A DNA stretch of 61,853 bases from Clostridia bacterium. Its GTDB lineage: Bacteria; Bacillota; Clostridia; Oscillospirales; Acutalibacteraceae. Position 1 is the first letter of the stretch; each line of letters begins with the position of its first letter. Shown here one piece after another: positions 1-6,538 of the stretch. The translations under genes were made by a program, and so were the position numbers. Location of the stretch: NCBI GenBank assembly GCA_900770165.1, contig CAAGJJ010000156.1:1-61853 (forward strand). Direction: 5' to 3'. The notes beneath the pieces are model-generated. The model was not told where the DNA came from. It saw only the letters and a list, made by a program, of their open reading frames with translations, and did no database searches.

Positions 1-136
1 GTATAACTTGGATTTACCTGAGTATTTTAATATTAAATCTCGTATTCCCTACATTGGTTGCATACTTACAGGTGTTTTGATTTCTCGTGGCTCAAACTAT
101 ATATATGATCTAATTAGCAAGCTAATTTCAACGTAA
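1..136 (+). CDS. C-terminal fragment of a small membrane protein of the mobile element (5' end outside window)
   Basis: An open frame enters from the left edge and ends with TAA at 134-136. The 44 visible residues end in a hydrophobic stretch (IPYIGCILTGVLISRGSNY) followed by a short polar tail. I recall similar C-termini in small holin-like or membrane proteins of clostridial phages and integrative elements, but this is recollection and not a search. The stop lies only 5 bp from the convergent abiEii stop. Function cannot be assigned from this fragment. Confidence 0.5.
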   Translation, partial: YNLDLPEYFNIKSRIPYIGCILTGVLISRGSNYIYDLISKLIST

Positions 137-141
137 AAGTT

Positions 142-966
142 TTAATTTATATCATTAAACATTTTTGATACAGACTCGATTACCGTTTCCCATTGAATTC
201 CCTTAGCGTAACTATTTTTAGCAACATAGTTCTTCCAAAGTTTCTCAAGTGTTAAGTTTTCACCTATCATATTCAGAATTTCATTAGACCTTTCAAGTTG
301 TTTAGCAGAACCCCTATTCTCAGCAGTTGCCTTTAGAGCTTGCTTAAATAATTCTAAGTCTATTTTTTGAGATTGAAGCTTTGTAAGAATATAAATATCG
401 TAAAAATCCCTCATACGTGTATTTTCTGTTGCTCTGGAAATAATAGACTCTACTTTTTCGGCTAAAACGGTTTCAAGGTTATAGGCTAAAACCTCAATAT
501 TTCTATCTTCAAGAAGTAGCTTGAATGAATATTTTATAGCTCTTGGAGTTATTTTATCTCCGCTAGTTATATCAACCTTTAAAGGTATTCTAGATTCATC
601 AACTTTACCTAAAAGACTAAGCCTGAAACCGTGATAGTCGGCTTCTTCTCTGATTTCCATAACATTTAAAAGTTCAATTGTAATATTATCATCAATATCA
701 GTAGACAAAACATTTTCAAATGCTGATATTATTTTTTCTTTTGTAAGCGGAAAATTTTTGAGAGTCGCGTCTAAATCGATAGTTGATCTTGTATCGATTC
801 CAACCATAGAGGCAACCAACATTCCTCCTTTTAGTACAAAATTGTCTTTATATTTTGACTTTGAAATTCTTTCTAGAAGTCGCTCTAGCATATAGTTTCT
901 TAGCAAAATTTGAGCATTTATATTTTTTTCTTTTGCCATATTTCTAATTAACGATTTTATTTGCAT
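142..966 (-). CDS. abiEii: AbiEii/AbiGii-family nucleotidyltransferase toxin (type IV TA, phage abortive infection)
   Basis: This 274-aa protein has the N-terminal layout of the AbiEii nucleotidyltransferase family. A VLKGGMLV glycine motif at about residues 43-50 is followed by RSTIDLDATL at about 61-70, matching the GG...D-x-D metal-binding core of DNA polymerase beta-like nucleotidyltransferases. A later segment (ETVLAEKVESIISR...RMRDFYDIYIL) is the typical AbiEii C-terminal signature. Known family members are bacteriostatic toxins that transfer nucleotides, for example to tRNA, and arrest growth on phage infection. It lies 8 bp downstream of its antitoxin gene and is co-transcribed with it. 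The frame looks intact. Confidence 0.9.
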   Translation of the reverse strand: MQIKSLIRNMAKEKNINAQILLRNYMLERLLERISKSKYKDNFVLKGGMLVASMVGIDTRSTIDLDATLKNFPLTKEKIISAFENVLSTDIDDNITIELLNVMEIREEADYHGFRLSLLGKVDESRIPLKVDITSGDKITPRAIKYSFKLLLEDRNIEVLAYNLETVLAEKVESIISRATENTRMRDFYDIYILTKLQSQKIDLELFKQALKATAENRGSAKQLERSNEILNMIGENLTLEKLWKNYVAKNSYAKGIQWETVIESVSKMFNDIN

Positions 967-974
967 TTATGTCA

Positions 975-1568
975 TTATAAAAGCACCTCTAAATAACCAT
1001 GTAAAATTTTTTGAACTCTGAATTTTTTTGCATATTCGGTAAGCTTGGGAATGTCTCTTTCCTTTAAGCTTACATATCGTTTGATAGCGTCACTTAAAAC
1101 ATATTTATCCATATTGTTTCGGTTGGCAATTATATCACAAATAGTCCTTTCTTTATCATAAACTACTACCTCACGGCCATATAGGGTCTTTGCGGTAGTT
1201 TTACCAATATCAAAAAGATTTTTTTTAATGGTATGAACCTCAATATTTGAGTTTTTAAGGTTCGTAGGATTATATCCGCTTGGCATAGTTATGGTATAAA
1301 TAAGCGGATCACGGTCGGTTAATTCGTGCACATATAGCGCAGTTTCGTGTGAAAAAATAGCCTTGTTTGTTCGAAGTTGAATGCAGTACATTTCATCTTC
1401 AAATACTTCATTCGAAGCATAAATTCCACGAGAAATCATCTGAATTTTATTTTCATTTTTTAAAATCCATAAATATTGGCGTGGGATACCAGCATTTTCA
1501 ACTTCTTTAGTAGTTAAAATTCCCGATGAAGATTTAAATAACTCTTGGAGTTGCTCTTTAAACAACAC
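975..1568 (-). CDS. abiEi: AbiEi-type antitoxin / transcriptional repressor, GTG start
   Basis: The protein has an N-terminal winged-helix segment (LTTKEVENAGIPRQYLWILKNENKIQMISRGIY) and a C-terminal domain typical of AbiEi antitoxins, which bind their own promoter and neutralise AbiEii. The frame is open to an ATG at 1655, but that extension would run through a consensus promoter (1599-1627). A GTG at 1568, preceded at 6 nt by the ribosome-binding site AGAGGTG, is therefore the sensible start and gives 197 aa. The gene is first in the two-gene operon with abiEii. Autoregulation is known for the family, and a short inverted repeat, ATTGT-N5-ACAAT, overlaps the -35 box. Confidence 0.85.
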   Translation of the reverse strand: MLFKEQLQELFKSSSGILTTKEVENAGIPRQYLWILKNENKIQMISRGIYASNEVFEDEMYCIQLRTNKAIFSHETALYVHELTDRDPLIYTITMPSGYNPTNLKNSNIEVHTIKKNLFDIGKTTAKTLYGREVVVYDKERTICDIIANRNNMDKYVLSDAIKRYVSLKERDIPKLTEYAKKFRVQKILHGYLEVLL

Positions 1569-1598
1569 TTCACTCACCTCTTTTACAATCGTACTATT

Positions 1599-1627
1599 AT
1601 TATAAATAAAATTAGCATAATTGTCAA
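1599..1627 (-). promoter_or_regulatory. Consensus sigma-A promoter of the abiE operon
   Basis: On the minus strand TTGACA (1622-1627) and TATAAT (1599-1604) are separated by exactly 17 bp. An inverted repeat ATTGT-N5-ACAAT (1620-1634) overlaps the -35 box and is a candidate AbiEi operator. The expected transcription start near 1592 leaves a leader of about 24 nt before the GTG at 1568. Confidence 0.85.
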
Positions 1628-1644
1628 ATACAATGAATAAATAA

Positions 1645-1670
1645 GCTTTCCTCATTTTTCATAGGAAAGC
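1645..1670 (-). terminator. Terminator between the XRE gene and the abiE operon
   Basis: An 8-bp stem GCTTTCCT/AGGAAAGC with a 10-nt loop is followed on the minus strand by TTATTTATT. It lies just after the stop of the 1674-1922 gene and insulates the downstream abiE promoter. Confidence 0.6.
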
Positions 1671-1673
1671 CTT

Positions 1674-1922
1674 TTATTTAAATTTATTTATTTCATAATT
1701 TTTAAGTCTAGTCGGAGGCATAAAATCATTTGTTAAGCCGACAAGATAATCTAAACTAGTTCCATAAAATATAGCTAAAGCAATAGGGTGGTCTATTGGT
1801 ATTTTTCGCTTGCCAATCTCATAATTACTGTAAACTCTTTGGTCGATTTTTAAAAGTTTAGCAATATCATTTTGTGACATATCTTTATCTTCTCTACAAT
1901 CTTTTAGTCTATAAAAATACAT
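1674..1922 (-). CDS. Small XRE-family HTH regulator
   Basis: This 82-aa protein is nearly all helix-turn-helix: RLKDCREDKDMSQNDIAKLL, then the recognition-helix region RVYSNYEIGKRKIP and the typical tail ALAIFYGTSLDYLVGLT. An upstream ATG exists at 1940, but AAAGGTGGGG sits 5-6 nt before the ATG at 1922, which I chose. Two palindromic sites lie just upstream (1958-1973 and 1983-1998), suggesting autoregulation. It is likely a Cro/CI-type regulator of the mobile element, but the target genes are not evident. Confidence 0.8.
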   Translation of the reverse strand: MYFYRLKDCREDKDMSQNDIAKLLKIDQRVYSNYEIGKRKIPIDHPIALAIFYGTSLDYLVGLTNDFMPPTRLKNYEINKFK

Positions 1923-1957
1923 TATATCCCCACCTTTCACTAATTAAATTCTAAATT

Positions 1958-1998
1958 ACTATCGTTTGATAGTGCTGACTTTACTGCTAAACGATAGT
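1958..1998. promoter_or_regulatory. Paired operator sites upstream of the XRE gene
   Basis: Site 1, ACTATC-GTTT-GATAGT (1958-1973), is a perfect inverted repeat around 4 bp. Site 2, ACTGCT-AAAC-GATAGT (1983-1998), keeps one perfect half-site. The two are 25 bp apart start to start, and they also form a larger inverted repeat (TACTATCGTTT 1957-1967 with AAACGATAGTA 1989-1999). The arrangement fits cooperative binding by a small XRE repressor; binding itself is inferred. Confidence 0.65.
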
Positions 1999-2117
1999 AA
2001 AATTATTGTGTAAAAGGGGGATGACTTTTATTCGTTTACGTTATTGATTCTAACGTGAAAGAAAACATATAAAATCAAAAATCTGTAGTTTTGAAGAACC
2101 TTACAAGTTTTGGACAA

Positions 2118-2142
2118 ACAAAAAAGCTCCCTTTCGGGAGCT
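2118..2142 (-). terminator. Rho-independent terminator after the second XRE gene
   Basis: A 7-bp stem AGCTCCC/GGGAGCT with loop TTTC is followed on the minus strand by a run of six U. It lies about 10 bp beyond the stop codon of the 2153-2395 gene. Confidence 0.85.
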
Positions 2143-2152
2143 ATGGAAATAC

Positions 2153-2395
2153 CTATTTAATCTCTTGCTCTAAATTATCAAAAATATCATCGTTAAAAAA
2201 TTTTCTTAGTGAAATATCCAATACGTCACACAATATTTTTATTGTAGTAATACCTATTTCTTGTCTTTCCTCGTTTGCCATACTATACACAGTAGATGGA
2301 GATACACCCGATGAACGAGCAAGCTCATTGAAATTAAATCCTTTTTGTTTACACAATTCAGTAAATCTTTCCACAACGCAATCTTTAACAGACAT
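2153..2395 (-). CDS. Small XRE-family HTH regulator
   Basis: This 80-aa protein is a single HTH_XRE domain: RFTELCKQKGFNFNELARSSGVSPSTVYSMANEERQ followed by ITTIKILCDVLDISLRKFF and the acidic tail DNLEQEIK. A strong AAGGAGGA ribosome-binding site precedes the ATG at 2395. It is monocistronic, with its own terminator. The family binds operator DNA as dimers. It is one of four XRE proteins within 2.1 kb, consistent with the regulatory end of an integrative element. The specific role is unknown. Confidence 0.8.
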   Translation of the reverse strand: MSVKDCVVERFTELCKQKGFNFNELARSSGVSPSTVYSMANEERQEIGITTIKILCDVLDISLRKFFNDDIFDNLEQEIK

Positions 2396-2444
2396 AAAAA
2401 TCCTCCTTAATATATAACTGTTAAAAGATTATTAGCTGGTTTCT

Positions 2445-2530
2445 CTATTCTATTTCTTGCTCTAAATTTTTAAACGCACTTATACCAAGGAACTTATCAC
2501 TTAGTGGTATATTGAAAATATTTATTAACA
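2445..2530 (-). pseudogene. C-terminal remnant of a further XRE gene
   Basis: Between the two XRE genes the minus strand reads ...IFNIPLSDKFLGISAFKNLEQEIE and then a stop at 2445-2447. This resembles the tail of the 2153-2395 product (..FFNDDIFDNLEQEIK) and ends in the same NLEQEI motif. It has no start, no ribosome-binding site and no HTH of its own, and it overlaps the 3' end of the 2525-2731 gene in another frame. The likeliest reading is a leftover of a duplicated XRE gene that was partly replaced. Confidence 0.45.
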
Positions 2531-2731
2531 GTCATCCTCGAATTTAAATAAATCATTCGGAGTACATTCTAAGATTATACATAGAGCTTCTATATTTGTA
2601 TATTGAATTGATTTAGTTTGATTATTAATCATTTTCATAAAATTTTGATAGCTCATACCCATTTGCTTATACAGCCAATAATTAGTTTTCCCTTTTTCTT
2701 TTAGGAGCTCTGCTGCTCTTAATTTTATCAT
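2525..2731 (-). CDS. Small Cro/CI-type HTH regulator
   Basis: This 68-aa protein fits the Cro/C1-type HTH family: KLRAAELLKEKGKTNYWLYKQMGMSYQNFMKMINNQTKSIQYTNIEALCIILECTPNDLF. An ATG exists at 2743, but GGTGAT lies at normal distance before the ATG at 2731. It is transcribed divergently from the SLOG gene at 2828. The 97-bp divergent region contains an AATGTTTT/AAAACATT inverted repeat and a 38-bp perfect palindrome, so this protein is a good candidate for the regulator of both. That is inference from position. Confidence 0.75.
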   Translation of the reverse strand: MIKLRAAELLKEKGKTNYWLYKQMGMSYQNFMKMINNQTKSIQYTNIEALCIILECTPNDLFKFEDDC

Positions 2732-2746
2732 ATATATCACCAATAT

Positions 2747-2773
2747 AATGTTTTGGTTTAATATTAAAACATT
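2747..2773. promoter_or_regulatory. Inverted repeat, candidate operator
   Basis: AATGTTTT (2747-2754) and AAAACATT (2766-2773) form an 8-bp inverted repeat around 11 bp, just upstream of the start of the 2525-2731 regulator gene. Confidence 0.5.
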
Positions 2774-2780
2774 AGATATC

Positions 2781-2809
2781 TTTACATATAGACTAATACA
2801 TTATATAAT
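2781..2809 (+). promoter_or_regulatory. Promoter of the SLOG gene
   Basis: TTTACA (2781-2786) and TATAAT (2804-2809) are separated by 17 bp. The -10 box lies at the centre of the 38-bp palindrome. The expected start of transcription near 2816 leaves only about 12 nt before the GTG at 2828, so the mRNA is nearly leaderless. Confidence 0.8.
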
Positions 2810-2823
2810 GTATTAGTCTATAT
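2786..2823. promoter_or_regulatory. 38-bp perfect palindrome covering the SLOG promoter
   Basis: The left arm ATATAGACTAATACATTAT (2786-2804) is followed directly by its exact reverse complement (2805-2823), with no mismatch and no spacer. It covers the -10 box and the transcription start, so a protein bound there would block transcription. The -35 box overlaps it by only one base. Confidence 0.8.
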
Positions 2824-2827
2824 TAAT

Positions 2828-3295
2828 GTGGGTGATTTATTCATAAAAGGAAAAAATTGTTGTTTTGCAGGACACGCAAATATTTGTAATCAGGATAAGA
2901 TAAAAGAAAAACTGAAAAAAGAAATAATAAATCTAATTGAAAACTACGGTGTTACCGAGTTTTACAACGGTGGCAAAGGGGATTTTGACTGGTTATGTGC
3001 ACAATGTGTTGATAAACTTAGGAATGATTATCCCTTTATAAAGTCATACCTAATTTTAGCGTATATGCCTAAAGAAATGGATAAAAATGAAAGCGCCCTA
3101 GCTTTATTCGACAGCACACTGTACCCAAGCATAGAAAAAACTCCACGGCGTTTTGCTATCGTGAAGCGAAACGCGTGGATGATTAATAACGCTGATTTTT
3201 TAATTGCTTATGTTGACCACAGTTGGGGCGGAGCATATAAAACATTTGAGTATGCAAAAAGGAAAAAGCATATTTCAGTAATTAATATAGGTTAG
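2828..3295 (+). CDS. SLOG-fold (DUF1273/YpsA-like) predicted nucleotide-binding protein
   Basis: This 155-aa protein has a start like that of YpsA/SLOG proteins (KNCCFAGHANI), then a glycine-rich phosphate-binding-type loop FYNGGKGDFDWLCA at about residues 46-59, and a late conserved region (NAWMINNADFLIAYVDHSWGGAYKTFEYAKRK). SLOG proteins are Rossmann-like and are predicted to bind nucleotides or NAD derivatives; several act as sensors in phage-defence systems. No effector gene is fused or adjacent, so its job here is unknown. The GTG at 2828 has no clear Shine-Dalgarno sequence but lies about 12 nt after the predicted transcription start. Confidence 0.75.
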   Translation: MGDLFIKGKNCCFAGHANICNQDKIKEKLKKEIINLIENYGVTEFYNGGKGDFDWLCAQCVDKLRNDYPFIKSYLILAYMPKEMDKNESALALFDSTLYPSIEKTPRRFAIVKRNAWMINNADFLIAYVDHSWGGAYKTFEYAKRKKHISVINIG

Positions 3296-3368
3296 GGCGC
3301 TTTCCGACAATAAAAGCACTCTACTTATATTCAGTAAAATAGATTTCAAAGAGGACGGTTATTCATAA

Positions 3369-3734
3369 ATGGGTGCATTTTGTGGTGAAAATTTAAAGAA
3401 GATTAGAGAGAGTCGGGGTCTAACTCAAAAACAATTAGCGGATAAATTAAATATTGCGTCCTCAACAGTTGGTATGTATGAACAGGGGCGCAGGCAGCCT
3501 GACCTGGATACTTTAATAAAAATGAGCGATAAATTGCTTATACCCACAAGTATGCTAATAAAAACAAAATATAAATTAAATATAGAATCAATTCAGATAG
3601 ACGAAATAATTATAGAACTGATTAATTTTATACAGAATCAAGATTGTGTTTATTGGAAAGACAAAAAGTTAAGTACCGAAAAGATTAATAATATATTGTA
3701 TTTTTTAAATCTCTTGCTTAATGTAGAAAAGTAG
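3369..3734 (+). CDS. XRE-family HTH regulator with C-terminal extension
   Basis: This 121-aa protein has a textbook N-terminal HTH_XRE (residues about 5-60: NLKKIRESRGLTQKQLADKL...STVGMYEQGRRQPDLDTLIKMSDKL) and a C-terminal helical extension of about 55 aa, perhaps for dimerisation or ligand sensing. AGAGGA lies upstream of the ATG at 3369. It sits 73 bp after the SLOG gene on the same strand and may be co-transcribed with it. A terminator follows. Confidence 0.85.
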   Translation: MGAFCGENLKKIRESRGLTQKQLADKLNIASSTVGMYEQGRRQPDLDTLIKMSDKLLIPTSMLIKTKYKLNIESIQIDEIIIELINFIQNQDCVYWKDKKLSTEKINNILYFLNLLLNVEK

Positions 3735-3737
3735 AAA

Positions 3738-3768
3738 AAAGGCCTAAAGATTAAATTAGGTCTTTCTT
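3738..3768 (+). terminator. Rho-independent terminator after the XRE gene
   Basis: AGGCCTAA (3740-3747) pairs with TTAGGTCT (3756-3763) with one G-U pair across an 8-nt loop, and is followed by a U-rich tract (TTCTTT). Confidence 0.7.
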
Positions 3769-3816
3769 TATGCGTTTTTTTGCCTTTTTATTTTCTACAC
3801 GCACACAAATATTTAC

Positions 3817-3936
3817 ACTTGATGTTTTGTGTCAAACTCGTTTTGATACCAAACATCAAGTACGCAAAAAGGGTATGGAGAAAATGCCTTTTCCCCATAA
3901 TGATAAGAGTAACCGCATAAAAACGGTTACTCTTAT
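3817..3936. other. Three consecutive long hairpins, possible small RNA or folded-DNA element
   Basis: Hairpin 1: ACTTGATGTTT (3817-3827) with AAACATCAAGT (3851-3861), extended inward by GTGTCAAA/TTTGATAC. Hairpin 2: TATGGAGAAAA (3874-3884), loop TGCC, TTTTCCCCATA (3889-3899), one mismatch. Hairpin 3: ATAAGAGTAACCG (3903-3915), loop of 8, CGGTTACTCTTAT (3924-3936), perfect. They fill about 120 bp almost without gaps, and I see no convincing ORF. It could be a small RNA, a chain of terminators or a DNA secondary structure used by the element. Confidence 0.5.
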
Positions 3937-3940
3937 GTGT

Positions 3941-4138
3941 TTATCTGTCCATATTAAATTTTAACACAGTTTTCATCAGCGTTGCTTTGATTTCTTCTGA
4001 AAAAATATAATTGTCTTTTGCAAAATATCCGATATATCTGCCGTAATGTGAAACCACCTTCCGCATAGCTTTTGTGTCGGCGGCAATGGCTTTTTCTATT
4101 GTGTCAAAATTCAAACGGCTTTTTTTTGTATTATCTTT
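3941..4138 (-). pseudogene. Remnant of a conjugative-element helix-turn-helix gene
   Basis: The minus strand reads FDTIEKAIAADTKAMRKVVSHYGRYIGYFAKDNYIF...EEIKATLMKTVLKFNMDR and then a stop (3941-3943). The pattern FDTIEKA...A...HY..YI......E.....L...L.F matches small HTH proteins found next to sigma-like genes in clostridial conjugative transposons, as I recall them. The frame is open to 4138 but contains no ATG or ribosome-binding site in the expected place. It is therefore a 5'-truncated or start-less copy. Confidence 0.6.
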
Positions 4139-4390
4139 TTAATTGACAGGGTTTCCCATACAAATCGGAAAAAATGATATAAACAGCCCTGCCCAAAATG
4201 CGAAACAGGCGTGGAAAGGGTTAAACACCATTTCCACTTAAATAAGAAATGCAAGAGAAATCCATCATCATATAGGGGAATATACAACAAGTATAACACA
4301 AATGAAAATTATGGGTGTGTGAATATCCTTGCACTCTTTCAATATACAACGAAAAATATCTTTTATCTAGCTCATCTTACCCTCTGAATT
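4139..4390. other. Non-coding or decayed stretch
   Basis: Between the HTH remnant and the MATE gene I see no ORF with a start and ribosome-binding site. One plus-strand frame from about 4178 reads a Cys-rich stretch (CPKCETGVERV) that lacks a start. It may be debris of an older element gene. Confidence 0.4.
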
Positions 4391-5702
4391 TTAGTCTTTA
4401 TCAAATTTTATTCCACCTTTTTCCGAATGCTTCATTATCGCTGCGGCAGAAACAAATGTTATTGTTTCAGCTATACCGACAGTAAACCATATCATACCTC
4501 CGCCGGACAACAGCGACAGTATTACTACGCATAATGGGGTAAATATAAAGCCCCTCAAAACATTCACAATAACAGCTTCTTTTGTGCGTTTTGTAGAATA
4601 GAGATAGGCGGATATTATCGTGTTCATTGCACCGAACAAAAATGACCAGCCGTATTTTGGTATTGCAGTAACCGCAATTTCGGTGGCAGCGTTATCGGCA
4701 CCGAACATCAGGCAAATTGCCTTTCTCGTTATAATTATCAAAGCATATACAATTACACTTCCGCATAAGCTCCATATCAAGCCCGATTTTCTGTAATATC
4801 TCAAATCACCGTCGTTTTTATCTCCGTAGCTTTGACCGAACAGCGGCTGCATACCTTCGGAAACTCCGATAAATACCGCAAAGGCAAATGATATAATATA
4901 GCCGACGATAGAATATGCGTTAATGCCGTTATTTCCGATATATTTTGCAATTACAAGATTCATACAGAAAATTGTAATAGGCGTTGTAAGCTGTGAAAGC
5001 ATTTCAGGGAAACTGCGCTTTAATACTTTGAACATAAGCTGTTTATCAAAGCTGAATTTTTTTATTCTCAAAGTGCCCCGCTTGCGGATAAAGTGAGAAC
5101 TGATTATGACAAACGAAGCAGTTTGCGAAAGTCCCGTGGCTATTGCCGCACCGCTGATTCCCATTTTAAGAGGAAAGACAAAAAGCCAATCAAGAAAAAT
5201 ATTTAACAGTGTGCTGACTATTGTTGAAACCATTACAAACACGGGCGCTCCGTCATTTCTTCCAAAGCCCTGCAATGCTGCGGCAAATGCAGACGGAATG
5301 GTAAATATACTGTACCACAGCAAGTATTCACTCACCATATCGTCATAAACACCGCTAGCACCGAGCAAAGCTGCAAGCGGTCGCCTGAAAAATGTTCCAG
5401 CAATAGTAAAGACAGCCGAAAATACAAGCGTGCATAAAAGCGTTATTTGCACCTTCAAAATCTTTTCTGCCTATTCTGATTGCCGTAATTGTAACGCCGC
5501 CTATTGTTGTCAGCATAAATGTGGCGCCTATTATCATTATGAAAGGCATTGCAAGATTTACTGCTCCTAAAGCGTCTGTTCCTATTCCGTGACCTACAAA
5601 AATACCGTCAATAATGGTAAACAGAAAAAATGCACATTGGCTTAATATTGTGGGCAATACATATTTCATTACCGTTATATTTCTCGAAGTTTTCATAACC
5701 AT
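4391..5702 (-). pseudogene. MATE-family multidrug efflux transporter, broken by a frameshift near 5440
   Basis: The N-terminal part (5355-5702; NITVMKYVLPTILSQCAFFLFTIIDGIFVGHGIGTDALGAVNLAMP) and the C-terminal part (4391 to about 5458; LVFSAVFTIAGTFFRRPLAALLGA...) together give about 437 codons, the usual length of a MATE Na+/H+-drug antiporter with 12 membrane segments. The two halves are in different frames and join around NNAFMHA|LVFSAVF, as expected for a 1-nt insertion or 2-nt deletion. It overlaps the GT8 gene by about 10 bp, with AAAGGA before the start. It is either a pseudogene or a sequencing error. Confidence 0.85.
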
Positions 5703-6523
5703 AGATTCCTTTCATATATTTTATTACAACGATTCATATAGTGCAGATATAATATTCCGAAAGGATTTTTATAATTTTCTTTCCACGGTTTGTTTTTTCC
5801 GCAAAAGTGCAAAACAGAAGTATTTTTCATAACGCCGTTCAAATCATATTTTCCGCTGCTTCGTATCATATACTTTGTGTAATTGCGAACATCATAATTC
5901 CAAACGGCATCATCAACCGAAACCGTATCTTTTCCGTACAAAATATTAAATACATCTTGATCGGGTAAAATCAAATCTTTTTCTCTTTTACACACACAGT
6001 CAAAAATATCCTCTCGTTTTACGAGCTGCCTAGCTTTGTTTAGGTTAATCAACATAACTCCAGTGTTAAAATACTCATTACTGATGTTCAGTCTTGCATA
6101 ATTCAGTTCGTTTGTCATTTCTGTAAGACCTGTGTGTGAAGCTGCCGCAAAGGTTTTCTTATCCGTTTTTACATTCCATAATTCCGTCAGGGAATTTATA
6201 ATTAAAATATCAGGGTCAAGATATAAAATGCGGTCAAGGCTTTGAGGGAGGACTAACGGCGACAACAGCCGATAATACATTTCTTGCGGATAACGCTTAT
6301 TTACCGGTGCATTTTCAAATAATTTTTTATCTATCAAAATCGGAATTAAACCTGCGTTAAAGTAAGCACACAGTTTTTGCAGTTCATTGATTTTTTCATA
6401 AGGCATACCGCTGTGGATCATATATACTTCTGTGTCTGTGTCTTGACTGTTGCAAAACAATGAGTATAACATAACCTTGCAAGGATTCAGATAATTTTCA
6501 TCAAGAGTAACCAATAATTTCAT
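5693..6523 (-). CDS. Family 8 glycosyltransferase (LgtC/GspA-like)
   Basis: This 276-aa protein has the GT8 start LLVTLDENYLNPCKVMLYSL, the metal-binding DxD as DPD in ILYLDPDILIINSL (about residues 96-109), and the C-terminal signature VLHFCGKNKPWKENY. The family are retaining transferases that move galactose or glucose from UDP-sugars to glycans or proteins. The gene lies between marR and the MATE gene on the same strand, in a compact three-gene operon. The physiological acceptor is unknown. Confidence 0.85.
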   Translation of the reverse strand: MKLLVTLDENYLNPCKVMLYSLFCNSQDTDTEVYMIHSGMPYEKINELQKLCAYFNAGLIPILIDKKLFENAPVNKRYPQEMYYRLLSPLVLPQSLDRILYLDPDILIINSLTELWNVKTDKKTFAAASHTGLTEMTNELNYARLNISNEYFNTGVMLINLNKARQLVKREDIFDCVCKREKDLILPDQDVFNILYGKDTVSVDDAVWNYDVRNYTKYMIRSSGKYDLNGVMKNTSVLHFCGKNKPWKENYKNPFGILYLHYMNRCNKIYERNLWL

Positions 6524-6538
6524 AACAACCTCCCGTTT

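Noticed and set aside
2091..2417. Plus-strand open frame opposite the second XRE gene
   Set aside because: It is antisense to a clear HTH gene and runs through that gene's terminator.
3770..3964. Plus-strand open frame over the hairpin cluster
   Set aside because: No ribosome-binding site, the sequence is dominated by inverted repeats, and the encoded peptide resembles nothing.
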